Positions 53,548 through 62,979 of a stretch of DNA of 64,000 nucleotides are shown here, piece by piece. Every line of letters starts with the position of its first letter. Within the stretch, counting starts at the first letter, position 1. The stretch covers positions 62,001 to 126,000 of the forward strand of contig NZ_BMJV01000008.1 of NCBI RefSeq assembly GCF_014643635.1. Reading direction: 5' to 3'. The translations under genes and the position numbers were made by a program. The notes under the pieces were generated by a model that saw nothing but the letters and a program-made list of their open reading frames with translations, did no database searches and was not told the DNA's origin. This stretch comes from Salipiger pallidus (GTDB taxonomy: Bacteria > Pseudomonadota > Alphaproteobacteria > Rhodobacterales > Rhodobacteraceae).

Positions 53548-54147
53548 ATGGCTTTCGAACTTCCCGACCTTCCCTACGCACATGACGCGCTTGCCTCGAA
53601 GGGCATGTCGAAGGAAACGCTCGAGTATCACCACGATATCCACCACAACACCTATGTCACCACGCTCAACAAGCTGGTCGACGGTACCGAGTGGGCGGGC
53701 AAGTCGCTCGAAGACATCGTGACCGGCACCTACGACAAGTCCGCCGTGGCTCAGACGGGCCTCTTCAACAACGCGTCGCAGCACTGGAACCACACCCAGT
53801 TCTGGGAAATGATGGGCGCTGGCGACAACGCCATGCCGTCCGAGCTCGAAGCGGCCCTGAAGGACTCCTTCGGCACCATCGACAAGTTCAAGGAAGACTT
53901 CTCGGCAGCGGGCGCAGGCCAGTTCGGCTCTGGCTGGGCGTGGCTGGTCAAGGACACGGACGGTGGCCTCAAGATCACCAAGACCGAGAACGGCGTGAAC
54001 CCGCTGTGCTTCGGCCAGACCGCCCTGCTGGGCTGCGACGTGTGGGAACACTCCTACTACATCGATTTCCGCAACAAGCGCCCCGCGTACCTTGCGAACT
54101 TCCTCGACAACCTGGTGAACTGGGAAAACGTCGCGTCGCGCATGTGA
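53548..54147 (+). CDS. sodB: Iron-type superoxide dismutase
   Basis: This 199-residue enzyme dismutates superoxide. The four metal ligands are seen: His in ETLEYHHDIHHNTYV, His in NNASQHWNHTQFW, and Asp and His in DVWEHSYYIDF. The Fe-form signatures AGAGQFGSGWAWLV and the absence of a signal peptide put it in the cytoplasm. Sarcosine oxidase generates hydrogen peroxide, not superoxide, so the adjacency may not be functional. Confidence 0.95.
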   Translation: MAFELPDLPYAHDALASKGMSKETLEYHHDIHHNTYVTTLNKLVDGTEWAGKSLEDIVTGTYDKSAVAQTGLFNNASQHWNHTQFWEMMGAGDNAMPSELEAALKDSFGTIDKFKEDFSAAGAGQFGSGWAWLVKDTDGGLKITKTENGVNPLCFGQTALLGCDVWEHSYYIDFRNKRPAYLANFLDNLVNWENVASRM

Positions 54148-54194
54148 TCCCGGACGGGCCGGGCTCCTCGCCCGGTCCCTCCACGAACCAAACG

Positions 54195-54225
54195 AAAGGC
54201 CCCGTGAGATGTCGCGGGGCCTTTT
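54195..54225. terminator. Bidirectional terminator after sodB
   Basis: A perfect 10-bp stem (AAAGGCCCCG / CGGGGCCTTT) with a 10-nt loop and TTTT lies 48 bp past the sodB stop. It also serves the convergent DMT transporter gene. Confidence 0.88.
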
Positions 54226-54273
54226 GACATTCATGCGCGAGCACCTCAGAGGCCCTGGGCGGTCAAGCGGCAG

Positions 54274-55167
54274 TCAGGGCACCCGCTTGACCGCTGGCTC
54301 CTGATTGCGCTTCTGCGCCCGCCAGAGAGTGAACAGCCCCGCCGCCACGATTATGCCCGCGCCGATGGCCACGTTGGTGCGCAGCGTCTCGCCAAAGACG
54401 GTCATGCCGATGGCGGTCGCGAACACCAGTTGCAGGTAGGCGAAGGGCTGCACCGCAGATGCCTCGGCCACCTCGTAACACTTGATGAGCGTGAAATGCC
54501 CCGCGGCGCCGGTGAAGCACAGCACGATCATCCACACCCAGTCGTCGCCGGACATGGGCTCCCAGTACCACATGCCGATGAGCGTGGCAGTGACAGATCC
54601 GGCCACGCCGGTCCAGAAGAACGAGGTCGCGGCGCTGTCCTTGCGCGCGGCGTAGCGCGTCAGCAGGCCATAAAGGGCAAACATCAGCGCGGCGGCCAGA
54701 GGCACGATGGCATAGGGCGAGAACACCCCGCCCGACGGTTGCAGGATGATGAGCACCCCGATGAACCCGACCCCGATAGCCATCCAGCGCCGCCAGCCAA
54801 CCTTTTCCCCTAGGATGGGCCCCGACAACGCGGCGACCAGCAGAGGGTAGGCGGTGAAAATCGCATGGCTTTCGGTCAGGCCCAGCAGCACGAAGGCGGT
54901 GACCATCACGCAGATCTCGACCACCAGCAGAACGCCGCGAAAGATCTGCAGAAACGGCTGGGATGTGGCGGCAGCGGCGCGCAGCCCGCCGCCCTGACGC
55001 GAGGCGATGACCATCACGAAGGCGGCGAAGAACCAGTAGCGGATCATCACCACCATGTAGACGTTGTACGTCTCGGACAGGTGGCGCGAGACGCCGTCCT
55101 GCACCGCAAAGATCAGCGTTGTCAGAATCATGAGCCCGATCCCGAGCCGGGTGTTCTGCGTTGTCAT
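54274..55167 (-). CDS. EamA/DMT family transporter
   Basis: A 297-residue membrane protein with about ten helices in two EamA repeats (LGIGLMILTTLIFAVQDGVSR starts the first; PLAAALMFALYGLLTRYAARK starts the second). It ends in a basic cytoplasmic tail (WRAQKRNQEPAVKR). Members export metabolites or amino acids; the substrate is unknown. It overlaps mnmD by 4 bp and so is probably cotranscribed with it. Confidence 0.88.
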   Translation of the reverse strand: MTTQNTRLGIGLMILTTLIFAVQDGVSRHLSETYNVYMVVMIRYWFFAAFVMVIASRQGGGLRAAAATSQPFLQIFRGVLLVVEICVMVTAFVLLGLTESHAIFTAYPLLVAALSGPILGEKVGWRRWMAIGVGFIGVLIILQPSGGVFSPYAIVPLAAALMFALYGLLTRYAARKDSAATSFFWTGVAGSVTATLIGMWYWEPMSGDDWVWMIVLCFTGAAGHFTLIKCYEVAEASAVQPFAYLQLVFATAIGMTVFGETLRTNVAIGAGIIVAAGLFTLWRAQKRNQEPAVKRVP

Positions 55168-55838
55168 CGGGAAAGCTCCGCCACGGTCATGTGCCTCTTT
55201 CGGCCATATCCCGGTGTCCGGGTCACGTCAAAGCCTGCGGCCTCGAGCGCCCGGCGCACGTGGCCCGCCGCCGTGTAAGTGGCTGCCGTGCCGCTCGGTG
55301 CGGTGTGGCGCGCGACCTCGGCCATGAGCCCCTCGCCCCAGAGCTCGGGATTCTTGGCGGGCGAAAAGCCGTCGAGGAACCACGCATCGGCCTTGTCCTG
55401 CCACGCGGCAAGGGTGGTGCGGGCATCGCCCTCAACCATCTCGAACCTCAGGTCCGGCAGGTCGATCCGGCGGGCTTCCTGCTCCCAGTACGGGGCAAGC
55501 TCGGCGGCAATGCCGGCGAGGTCCGGGAACTGCGCCTGTGCCCGGATCATGTCCGCCGCGCCAAGGGGGTAGGCCTCGAACGTGGTAAAGCGCAGCCGCC
55601 CCGGGCTGCCCGCCTCACGCCACAGCGCGAGCGTCGCCAACAGGTTCAGCCCGGTGCCGAAGCCCAGCTCGGCCACGTGGAAGCCATCCGTGAACCGCTC
55701 CGGCAGGCGATTGCCCGCAAGGAAGGTGTGCCGGGTCTCGGCCAGACCGTTGTCGAGCGAATAATAAGGGTCGTCGAAGCGGTCGGAGACGGGCACGTCT
55801 CCGTCACGCCAGTGCAGGGTGTCGGGCTGGTTCGTCAT
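55164..55838 (-). CDS. mnmD: tRNA 5-methylaminomethyl-2-thiouridine methyltransferase, stand-alone MnmD
   Basis: A 224-residue SAM-dependent methyltransferase equal to the N-terminal half of E. coli MnmC. The N-terminal PVSDRFDDPYYSLDNGLAETRHTFL, the SAM site FHVAELGFGTGLNLLATLAL, and ADAWFLDGFSPAKNPELWGE with GYGRKRHMTVAEL at the end are diagnostic. It lacks the FAD domain; a separate FAD oxidoreductase gene is divergent, 47 bp away. The ATG at 55838 gives MTNQPDTLHWRDGD. Confidence 0.92.
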   Translation of the reverse strand: MTNQPDTLHWRDGDVPVSDRFDDPYYSLDNGLAETRHTFLAGNRLPERFTDGFHVAELGFGTGLNLLATLALWREAGSPGRLRFTTFEAYPLGAADMIRAQAQFPDLAGIAAELAPYWEQEARRIDLPDLRFEMVEGDARTTLAAWQDKADAWFLDGFSPAKNPELWGEGLMAEVARHTAPSGTAATYTAAGHVRRALEAAGFDVTRTPGYGRKRHMTVAELSR

Positions 55839-55885
55839 GGGGCTTTGTCCTAGAAGTGGTGCGACCATGCAGGGGAGTAGCGGCA

Positions 55886-56926
55886 ATGGCAAGCAGCGAC
55901 ATAACGGTGCGCGGAGCGGGAATCTTCGGCCTCTCCATCGCCTGGGTCTGCGCCCGGGCAGGGGCGACGGTGACGGTCGTGGATCCTTATGGTCCGGCCG
56001 CCGGGTCAAGCGGCGGCATCGTCGGCGCGCTGGCCCCGCATGTCCCCGAGAACTGGAATGCCAAGAAGGCGTTTCAGTTGGACAGCCTGCTGATGGCGGG
56101 CGATTTCTGGGCCGAGGTCGAGGCTGTGGGCGGCGTGTCCCCCGACTATTCTCGCAGCGGCCGGTTGCAGCCCATCGCCGATGACGCGGGTCTGGAGCTG
56201 GCCCGCGCCCGCGTGCTGACGGCGCAGGACCTGTGGGGGGATGCCGCCGTGTGGGAAGTCCTCCCCGAGGGCGCTGCCGGCCCATGGGCGCCGGTCACGC
56301 CGTCGGGCTGGCTCATCCGCGACACGCTCACCGCGCGCATGTCGCCGCGCCGCGCCTGCGCCGCGCTGGTGGCGGCGCTGTCGGCCATGGGCGTAGAGGT
56401 CGTGCCCGAAGCCGAGGATCGCGGCGCGGTGCTCTGGGCCACCGGTTGGCGCGGGCTGGAAGAGCTGTCGCAGGGCCGAAGCCGCATGGTCGGCACGGGG
56501 ATCAAGGGCCAGTCGGCGCTCATGCGCCATGATGCGGGCGACGTGGCGCAGGTCTTTGCCGGGGGGCTGCACATCGTGCCGCATGGGGACGGCACGGTCG
56601 CCATCGGCTCGACCTCGGAGCGGGAATTCGACGAGCCCACCTCCTGCGATGCGCAATGCGATGAGCTGGTCGCCCGCGCCCGCGAGGTGATGCCGGTGCT
56701 GCATGGCGCCGAGGTCATCGAGCATTGGGCCGGCGTTCGCCCCCGTGCCCGCAGCCGCGCGCCGATGCTGGGCGCGCACCCCGACCGGGCCGGGCATTTC
56801 ATCGCCAACGGGGGCTTCAAGATCGGCTTTGGCATGGCCCCCAAGGTGGCGCATGTGATGGCCGCGCTCCTGCTCGAGGGGCGCGACGAGATCCCAGAAG
56901 GCTTCCGCGTCGAGGACTCGCTCTAG
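55886..56926 (+). CDS. FAD-dependent oxidoreductase, possible separate MnmC(o) oxidase
   Basis: A 346-residue DAO-family flavoprotein. TVRGAGIFGLSIAWVCARAG is the FAD site, AAGSSGGIVGALAPHVPENWN follows, and IANGGFKIGFGMAPKVA is near the C terminus. Facing mnmD across 47 bp, it is a candidate for the missing oxidase half of MnmC (cmnm5U to nm5U), but it also resembles other amine or glycine oxidases; this is inference from context. The stop overlaps the UbiH-type gene by 4 bp, end to end. Confidence 0.82.
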   Translation: MASSDITVRGAGIFGLSIAWVCARAGATVTVVDPYGPAAGSSGGIVGALAPHVPENWNAKKAFQLDSLLMAGDFWAEVEAVGGVSPDYSRSGRLQPIADDAGLELARARVLTAQDLWGDAAVWEVLPEGAAGPWAPVTPSGWLIRDTLTARMSPRRACAALVAALSAMGVEVVPEAEDRGAVLWATGWRGLEELSQGRSRMVGTGIKGQSALMRHDAGDVAQVFAGGLHIVPHGDGTVAIGSTSEREFDEPTSCDAQCDELVARAREVMPVLHGAEVIEHWAGVRPRARSRAPMLGAHPDRAGHFIANGGFKIGFGMAPKVAHVMAALLLEGRDEIPEGFRVEDSL

Positions 56927-58116
56927 CCCTTGGCGCCTAGTCCCAGCTGCATCAGAGTCTTGCGCAGCGGGGCTATGCCGTAAAGTGCATCCAGCGCATG
57001 CGCCCGCGCATCGCGCAGCGGCGCGGCAGACAGCATGGAGGTGCGGTTGAGCAGGGTGATCCCTGCCACCCGCGCCCGGATGTCGGTGATCCGCGCCCGG
57101 TGGTAGGCATCCAGCATCGCCGCGTCCCCAAGCCGCTCGGGGGCCTTTACCGCCAGATCCAGAAGCGCTGACAGATCGTTCAGCGACATGTTCAGCCCCT
57201 GCGCGCCAATGGGCGGCACCACATGGGCCGCCTCGGCCACCAGCGCCAGCCGTTCGCCCGCGAGCCGCTCTGCATGTTGGGCAATAATCGGCCAGATGGT
57301 GCGCTGCGAGGCCAGTGTGAGCGGCCCAAGCAGGTGGCAGGACCGGTCGGACATGGCGGCCTCGAGCTCCGCGTCGGGCAGGCGGAACAGGGCCTCGGCC
57401 TTCGGTCCTTCCTCCATCCACACCACCGCCGAGGACGGCTTGCCGTCGTGGTCGGGCAGGGGAACGAGCGTGAACGGCCCGCCGGTGCGGTGCACCTCGG
57501 TCGAGACATTGCCATGGGGCAGGGGATGGTTCACGGCCAGCGCCAGCGCCTTCTGGCCAAAGCGCCGGGTCTTCGCCCCGATGCCCGCCGCCTGCCGCAT
57601 GGGCGAGCCGCGCCCGTCGGCGGCGATCACCAGCCGTACCTGTTGCGAACTGCCGTCCGACAGACCCACGCGGGCGTGGGCGGCGCGGGTGAACAGCGTC
57701 GTCGTGGCGGTGTCGGGGCGGAAATCCACATTGGGCATGGCATCCAGATGCGCCGCCATCTCTCGGCGCAGCAGCCAGTTGGGCAGGTTCCAGCCAAAAG
57801 GCTTGTCCGAGATATCCGAGGCGTCGAAATCCTTGGTCACCCGAGGCTCGGTCACCTCACCGCCCGCATCGACGATGCGCATGATCTGCAGGGGCATCGC
57901 GTGCGGGGCGAGCCTGTCCCAAAGACCGGCCTTTTCAAGGAAGGCCTGCGCCGGTTGCAGGAAGGCGGTGGACCGCAGGTCGGCACCCTTGGCTTCGCGG
58001 TCGGTTACCGGTGGGGACGGGTCGACGCAGATCACCGAAAAGCCCGCCGCCCCGAAGGCCGCCGCCGCCGTCAGGCCCGCGATGCCGCCGCCCGAGATCA
58101 GAATGTCATGGTCCAT
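56923..58116 (-). CDS. ubiH: UbiH/UbiF/COQ6-family FAD monooxygenase
   Basis: A 397-residue flavin hydroxylase of ubiquinone biosynthesis. ILISGGGIAGLTAAAAFGAAG is the GxGxxG FAD motif, RRRREMAAHLD-type region (LLRREMAAHLDAMPN) precedes the DG motif VIAADGRGSPMRQAAGI, and LALVAEAAHVVPPIGAQGLNMSLNDLSAL is the second FAD motif (GD replaced by AEAAH). Which ring position it hydroxylates cannot be told. It is convergent with the FAD oxidoreductase gene. Confidence 0.88.
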   Translation of the reverse strand: MDHDILISGGGIAGLTAAAAFGAAGFSVICVDPSPPVTDREAKGADLRSTAFLQPAQAFLEKAGLWDRLAPHAMPLQIMRIVDAGGEVTEPRVTKDFDASDISDKPFGWNLPNWLLRREMAAHLDAMPNVDFRPDTATTTLFTRAAHARVGLSDGSSQQVRLVIAADGRGSPMRQAAGIGAKTRRFGQKALALAVNHPLPHGNVSTEVHRTGGPFTLVPLPDHDGKPSSAVVWMEEGPKAEALFRLPDAELEAAMSDRSCHLLGPLTLASQRTIWPIIAQHAERLAGERLALVAEAAHVVPPIGAQGLNMSLNDLSALLDLAVKAPERLGDAAMLDAYHRARITDIRARVAGITLLNRTSMLSAAPLRDARAHALDALYGIAPLRKTLMQLGLGAKG

Positions 58117-58232
58117 GGCCGCTCTCCTTTGTGCCCTTATCTAGGGCGGGGGTGCGTCGCTGTCATCTCGCGAAGTGCCGCAGGGGGGGGGGCGGGTCGC
58201 CGGCCTAGTCACTGGCCCAGTTACTGGCCCGC

Positions 58233-58889
58233 TCAGGGGGCCGGGCGGGCGATGTCACGCAGGAAGGCGCTCAGGTCGTCGGTGTGATGCTCGATATGAT
58301 CCCCCGGTCCGCGCTCCGGAGCAACGTGGATGGTGCGCATCCCCATGGCATGGGGGGCGGCAAGGTTGCGCGGGTCGTCCTCGAACATGGCGGCAATCGT
58401 TGGGTCCACGCCGTCGCGCTCGAACACCGCGCGAAAGGCGGCCTCTTCGGGCTTGGGGCGGTATCCGGCATGTTCCACGCCGTAGATCGCATCGAATGCA
58501 GCATCCAGGCCCCGCGCCTTCAGCACCTGCGCCGCATAGGGGGCGCTGCCATTGGTGTAGACGATGCGTCGCCCCGGCAGGTTGCCGATCAGCTCTGCCA
58601 GATGCGGGTCGGGGGTGAGCGCCTCGAAGGAGATGTCGTGCACCTCTTCGAGATAGGCGTCCGCGTCGATACGGTGCTCGGCCATGAGGCCCGCCAGCGT
58701 GGTGCCGTGCAGGTGCCAGTACTCCTTGCGCAGGCGGTCCGCCTCTATCTCGGCAAAGCCGGTGACGCGCATGACATAGGCGGTCATCTTCTTCTCGATC
58801 TGGTCGAAAAGCCGCACGGCAGGGGAATAAAGCGTGTTGTCGAGATCGAAGACCCAGGTGCGGACCTTCTCGAAAGGCTGGTGTGTCAT
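58233..58889 (-). CDS. HAD-family pyrimidine 5'-nucleotidase
   Basis: A 218-residue HAD hydrolase. Motif I is WVFDLDNTLYSP (residues 12-23), motif II IVYTNGSAPYA, motif III with Lys in AGYRPKPEEAAF and motif IV in AAMFEDDPRNL. It matches the SDT1-like pyrimidine 5'-nucleotidase group of alphaproteobacteria. The start at 58889 (MTHQPFEKV) is preferred to 58934. It is divergent from the third GntR gene, with about 100 bp between them. Confidence 0.9.
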   Translation of the reverse strand: MTHQPFEKVRTWVFDLDNTLYSPAVRLFDQIEKKMTAYVMRVTGFAEIEADRLRKEYWHLHGTTLAGLMAEHRIDADAYLEEVHDISFEALTPDPHLAELIGNLPGRRIVYTNGSAPYAAQVLKARGLDAAFDAIYGVEHAGYRPKPEEAAFRAVFERDGVDPTIAAMFEDDPRNLAAPHAMGMRTIHVAPERGPGDHIEHHTDDLSAFLRDIARPAP

Positions 58890-58988
58890 GGCGCACAGGG
58901 TAATCTTTGCAGGGGCTTGCGGCAATGGGCGCATTGATAAGTCCGGGCTGTTGACGCTATCGTGGCCGGAACCAGCAAGGAGACCCCG

Positions 58989-59633
58989 ATGAACCAGGCC
59001 CGGACGCCCAGCAAGGACGCCTACACGCTGATCCTCGATGCGATCGATTCAGGCGTCTACCGTCCCGGCGACCGGCTGGTAGAAAGCGAACTGGCGGAGC
59101 GCTTCGGTGTATCGCGCACGCCCATCCGCGAGGCCCTGCAACGGCTGGAAACCCAGTCCCTGCTGGCCCGTGACGGTCGGTCTCTCATTGTGGCATCGCT
59201 CGATCACAACCAGATGGCCGAACTTTACGTCGTGCGCACCGAGCTCGAAGGGCTTGCGGCGCGGCTTGCGGCCCGCCATGCCTCGGACGAGGAAATTCTG
59301 GTGCTGCGCGAGATGGTTGCCGAGGATCAGGCGCTGCTTGGTGATCCTTCGACCTTGGCACGGGCCAACCGGCGCTTTCACAAGATGATCCATCTGGCGT
59401 CGCACAACCGGTTCCTCGTGCAGCAACTTGACCTCGTGCACCGGTCCATGGCGCTGATGGCAACCACCTCGCTTGCAGCGGAGGGGCGGGGCCAGATCGC
59501 CCTTGGCGAACACGAGGCGATTGTCGATGCCATTGCCCGGCGCGACGAAGAGGCCGCCTACCGGGCACTGCGCGATCACATCTCGGTTGCCTTCGTCACC
59601 CGCCTTAAGCTCGATAGCCAGAAGGTCGATTGA
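58989..59633 (+). CDS. GntR family regulator (FCD type), third in window
   Basis: A 214-residue regulator. The winged helix contains AYTLILDAIDSGVYRPGDRLVESELAERFGVSRTPIREALQ in parts, and the FCD domain has VVRTELEGLAARLAARHA, RFHKMIHLASHNRFL and a late EHEAIVDAI. CAAGGAGA precedes the ATG. TTGACG at 58948-58953 may be the -35. No catabolic operon is attached, so its target is unknown. It is unrelated in position to the pxp cluster. Confidence 0.9.
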   Translation: MNQARTPSKDAYTLILDAIDSGVYRPGDRLVESELAERFGVSRTPIREALQRLETQSLLARDGRSLIVASLDHNQMAELYVVRTELEGLAARLAARHASDEEILVLREMVAEDQALLGDPSTLARANRRFHKMIHLASHNRFLVQQLDLVHRSMALMATTSLAAEGRGQIALGEHEAIVDAIARRDEEAAYRALRDHISVAFVTRLKLDSQKVD

Positions 59634-59638
59634 AGCGA

Positions 59639-61528
59639 TCACCGGGGCTGGTCCTCGGGGATCTCAGCGTCGGGCCGGTCCGGCGTCGAATGGCCGTGCA
59701 TGGTCTTGTCCCAGTAGAACGGACGGGTGAGCAGCTCCCACGCGGCCTTGTAGGCGGCGATCGCGCCCAGTGGGAAGTAGAGGAACATGGTCGGCACCCA
59801 TGGCAGCAGCCCCCTGTGTGGGCTGCGGCTGACAGCGGCAACCCCGACCATCAATGAGACCGCTTCGGCGCCGAGGAAACACCAGAGCAGCGCCGTCATC
59901 TGTCCTGTGCCGAGCCATGCGGCAAGCGGCGGGGCCCAGCCCGCGAGCACCAGCCAGAACGACCACAGCACGGGTGCCAGCAGGTATTGCATGAAGGCAG
60001 TGAGAAACACGAGTTGGAAGCCGAGGAACTTCCATGCTCCGAAATCGTGCAGCAGGCGCAGGGGGCGGCGCATGTGGACGCGCCAGGTGATCATGTATCC
60101 CTTGAGCCAGCGTGAGCGCTGCTTGATCCAGGGCCAGGGGCGGTTGTTGGCCTCTTCGCGGGTGACCACGGGGATCATCTCGGTGACATAGCCCCGACGG
60201 GCCAGGCGCATTCCGAGGTCCGCATCCTCGGTCACGTTGTGCGCATCCCAGCAGCCGACCCGTTCCAGCGCGTCGCGGCGGAAGAACACGGTCGTTCCCC
60301 CCAGCGGGATTGCGAAACCCAGCCGAGCGAGGCCGGGAAGCATAATGCGAAACCAGGTTGCGTACTCGATGGTGAAACAGCGAGACATCCAGTTGGCATG
60401 GGGGTTGTAGAAATCGAGAATGCCCTGAAGGCAGGCCACCTCCGGGGGCGCGCGCTGGAAATGATGGGCGACCTGCAGCAGCTGATCGGCGGCAGGAGAA
60501 TCCTCGGCATCGTAGATCCCGACAAGCTCGCCCCGGGCAAAGCGCAAGGCGTAATTCATGGCGCGCGGTTTGGTGGTGATAGGGCCGTCCGGGACCTCGA
60601 TCACCCGCATCCACGCTGGCAGCTCCGTTTCCGCCAAGGCCTTGCGCGTCGTGTCATCCTGCGCCTCGAGCACCAGCATCACGTCCAGCTGAGCGCGTGG
60701 ATAATCAAGCCTGGAAAGCCGCTGCAAAAGGTCGCGCGCGATGTTCTCTTCGCGGAACAGCGGCACCAGCACCGAGAAGGGCGGGGTCGTGCGCGGCCTG
60801 CCGCCACCACCTCGCGGCGGGGTGCGACCGGCACAGAACGCGCTGAGCTTCAGGATCTGTGCCATGAGGAGTGTCGCCATGGCCACAAGAACCGCTGCGG
60901 AAAAGAACAGGTCCGGCCGCGCAATCAGCAGCCCGATGGCGAGCAGTGCGAAAGCCGCGCCAATGAGCGCAGCAAGCGGAGTGAGGCGGTCCATGTCCCG
61001 ACAGCTGTCCGGCGCATCCACTTGCGTTTCGGCCCGTCGCACCATGTCCGAACCGTGCCGCGCAGCAATCTCGCCGTGGATGTCCGACTCGAGTGCGAGG
61101 GCCATGGCCACGCTCCCGATCTCGGCTGGCAGGGCAGCTTCGATCGCGTCAAAATTCTGCGGCTGCGAGGTGGCGATCACGATTGTGTCCCCGATGCGCA
61201 GCCAAGGCAGCGCCGAGAGCGTTAGGCATGTCTCGGGATCGAGCAGGCCGCTAAGCGACGAATCGACCGGATGGATGCTCCGGTCGAGCTGCAGGGCACC
61301 GTAGTGCAGGCTTTGCGCCTCGAGGACGTCTTGGGGGGTCGCCAGGCCATCTGTGACGACGACCTGAGCGAACTCGGCACCGCTGTTGTAGCTTTTGCCA
61401 AGCGTGCGCAATGTCTCGGCTGCATCGAGCTTGCGACGTTGCATCAGGATCGCGCCAAGTGGCCTTGTTCTTGGCGCGTCAGCCTGGGCCAAGTGGGCAG
61501 AGCGAGAACCTGGGTCCGAATTTTGCAT
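59639..61528 (-). CDS. MshEN-domain / family 2 glycosyltransferase fusion
   Basis: A 629-residue protein. Residues about 35-160 resemble the N-terminal type II secretion ATPase domain MshEN, which in other proteins can bind cyclic-di-GMP (TLRTLGKSYNSGAEFAQVVV, GDTIVIATSQP). Two membrane helices lie at about 180-225, a processive GT2 domain at about 248-480 (VLVPLFREENIA, YDAEDSPA as DxD, TEDADLGMRLARRGY as TED, QRSRWLKGY as Q/RxxRW), and further helices are C-terminal. The product is probably an exported polysaccharide. AGGAG precedes the ATG at 61528. Confidence 0.87.
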   Translation of the reverse strand: MQNSDPGSRSAHLAQADAPRTRPLGAILMQRRKLDAAETLRTLGKSYNSGAEFAQVVVTDGLATPQDVLEAQSLHYGALQLDRSIHPVDSSLSGLLDPETCLTLSALPWLRIGDTIVIATSQPQNFDAIEAALPAEIGSVAMALALESDIHGEIAARHGSDMVRRAETQVDAPDSCRDMDRLTPLAALIGAAFALLAIGLLIARPDLFFSAAVLVAMATLLMAQILKLSAFCAGRTPPRGGGGRPRTTPPFSVLVPLFREENIARDLLQRLSRLDYPRAQLDVMLVLEAQDDTTRKALAETELPAWMRVIEVPDGPITTKPRAMNYALRFARGELVGIYDAEDSPAADQLLQVAHHFQRAPPEVACLQGILDFYNPHANWMSRCFTIEYATWFRIMLPGLARLGFAIPLGGTTVFFRRDALERVGCWDAHNVTEDADLGMRLARRGYVTEMIPVVTREEANNRPWPWIKQRSRWLKGYMITWRVHMRRPLRLLHDFGAWKFLGFQLVFLTAFMQYLLAPVLWSFWLVLAGWAPPLAAWLGTGQMTALLWCFLGAEAVSLMVGVAAVSRSPHRGLLPWVPTMFLYFPLGAIAAYKAAWELLTRPFYWDKTMHGHSTPDRPDAEIPEDQPR

Positions 61529-61645
61529 GATCGGCTCCTGTCATGGGACAGGCTCAGATCATGCAAATTTCATGAACACGAGGTTAAATGTAGACCTGAT
61601 TAACCCTTTTATATCCGTGTTAACATCATGTTAAGGGTTGGAGGC

Positions 61646-62785
61646 TTACATCATACTTACGAAGCGTTCGAAGAGATAGAAGGAATCCTGCGGGCCGGGG
61701 CTGGCCTCGGGGTGATGCTGTACCGAGAACACCGGCCGGTCGGACATACGGATCCCGCAATTCGACCCGTCAAAGAGCGACACGTGCGTTTCCATCACGC
61801 CTTCGGGCAGGCTCTGCGCGTCCACTGCGAAGCCGTGGTTCATCGAAGTGATCTCGACCTTGCCGGTTTCGACGTCCTTCACCGGGTGGTTCGCGCCGTG
61901 GTGGCCGTGGTTCATCTTGACGGTCTTGCCACCAAGCGCGAGTGCCAGCATCTGGTGACCAAGGCAGATGCCGAAGACCGGCAGCTTGGTGTCGTCGAGG
62001 ATGCCGCGGATCATCGGAACCGCGTATTCGCCGGTTGCGGCGGGATCGCCCGGGCCGTTCGACAGGAACACGCCGTCGGGCTCGTGGGCGAGCACTTCCT
62101 CCTTGGTGGCGGTGGCGGGCAGGACGGTGACGTCACAGCCAGCCGACGCAAGGCAGCGCAGAATGTTGCGCTTGGCACCGTAGTCGATGGCAACGACCTT
62201 CTTCACCGGGTTGGTCTGCGGCTGGTAGCCTTCGGGCCAAGCCCACCGCATCTCGTTCCAGCGGTAGGACTGGGCGCAGCTGACGCCCTTGGCGAGGTCG
62301 ACACCGGTCAGGCCGGGGAAGGCACGAGCCGCGGCAACGAGCTTTTCCACGTCGAAGTTGCCGTCCGGATCATGGGCCAGCGCCACGTGCGGCGCCCCCG
62401 ACTGCCGGATGGCACGGGTCAGGCGCCGAGTGTCGATGCCGCCAATGGCGATCCGCCCGCGCGACGCGAGCCATTCCGACAGTTCCTGAACCGCGCGCCA
62501 GTTCGACGACTGGGTGGGCATCCACTTGACCACCATGCCCGCCGCCACGGGATCCTGCGTCTCGTCATCTTCGGGGGTGACACCGACGTTGCCGATGTGC
62601 GGGAAGGTAAATGTCACAATCTGGCCCGCGTAGGACGGGTCGGTCATGATTTCCTGGTAACCGGACATGGCGGTGTTGAAGCACAGCTCTGCCTCGGTCT
62701 GGCCGGTAGCGCCGAAGCCCTGACCATAGAACAGGGTACCATCTGCAAGGGCAAGACAGGCGGTCGGTTTAGGGCTTGCGGGCAT
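61646..62785 (-). CDS. carA: Carbamoyl-phosphate synthase small subunit
   Basis: A 379-residue glutaminase subunit that supplies ammonia to CarB for arginine and pyrimidine synthesis. The N-terminal CLALADGTLFYGQGFGA and FNTAMSGYQEIMTDPSYAGQIV, the class I amidotransferase nucleophile in PVFGICLGHQMLALALGGK, and HHPEASPGPQDSFYLF with the catalytic His/Glu are present. The start at 62785 gives MPASPKPTA; an upstream extension is not family-like. carB is not adjacent. Confidence 0.96.
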   Translation of the reverse strand: MPASPKPTACLALADGTLFYGQGFGATGQTEAELCFNTAMSGYQEIMTDPSYAGQIVTFTFPHIGNVGVTPEDDETQDPVAAGMVVKWMPTQSSNWRAVQELSEWLASRGRIAIGGIDTRRLTRAIRQSGAPHVALAHDPDGNFDVEKLVAAARAFPGLTGVDLAKGVSCAQSYRWNEMRWAWPEGYQPQTNPVKKVVAIDYGAKRNILRCLASAGCDVTVLPATATKEEVLAHEPDGVFLSNGPGDPAATGEYAVPMIRGILDDTKLPVFGICLGHQMLALALGGKTVKMNHGHHGANHPVKDVETGKVEITSMNHGFAVDAQSLPEGVMETHVSLFDGSNCGIRMSDRPVFSVQHHPEASPGPQDSFYLFERFVSMM

Positions 62786-62979
62786 GGCGCGACTCCTCTG
62801 GCGGCGTGGGAACGGCAAATCTCGCCTTAGGTAAGGCTTGACGCAAAAAGGGTCAAGGGCGGTCATGAAATGAGAAATCTATTGAAATCAGATGCTTGCG
62901 TCGGCGTGGCCCGGAGTTGCGCCGGGTGGGGCGTTTCGATAGGTTAGTCTTTTCCCAAGACATCCAAGATAGGGCATCC

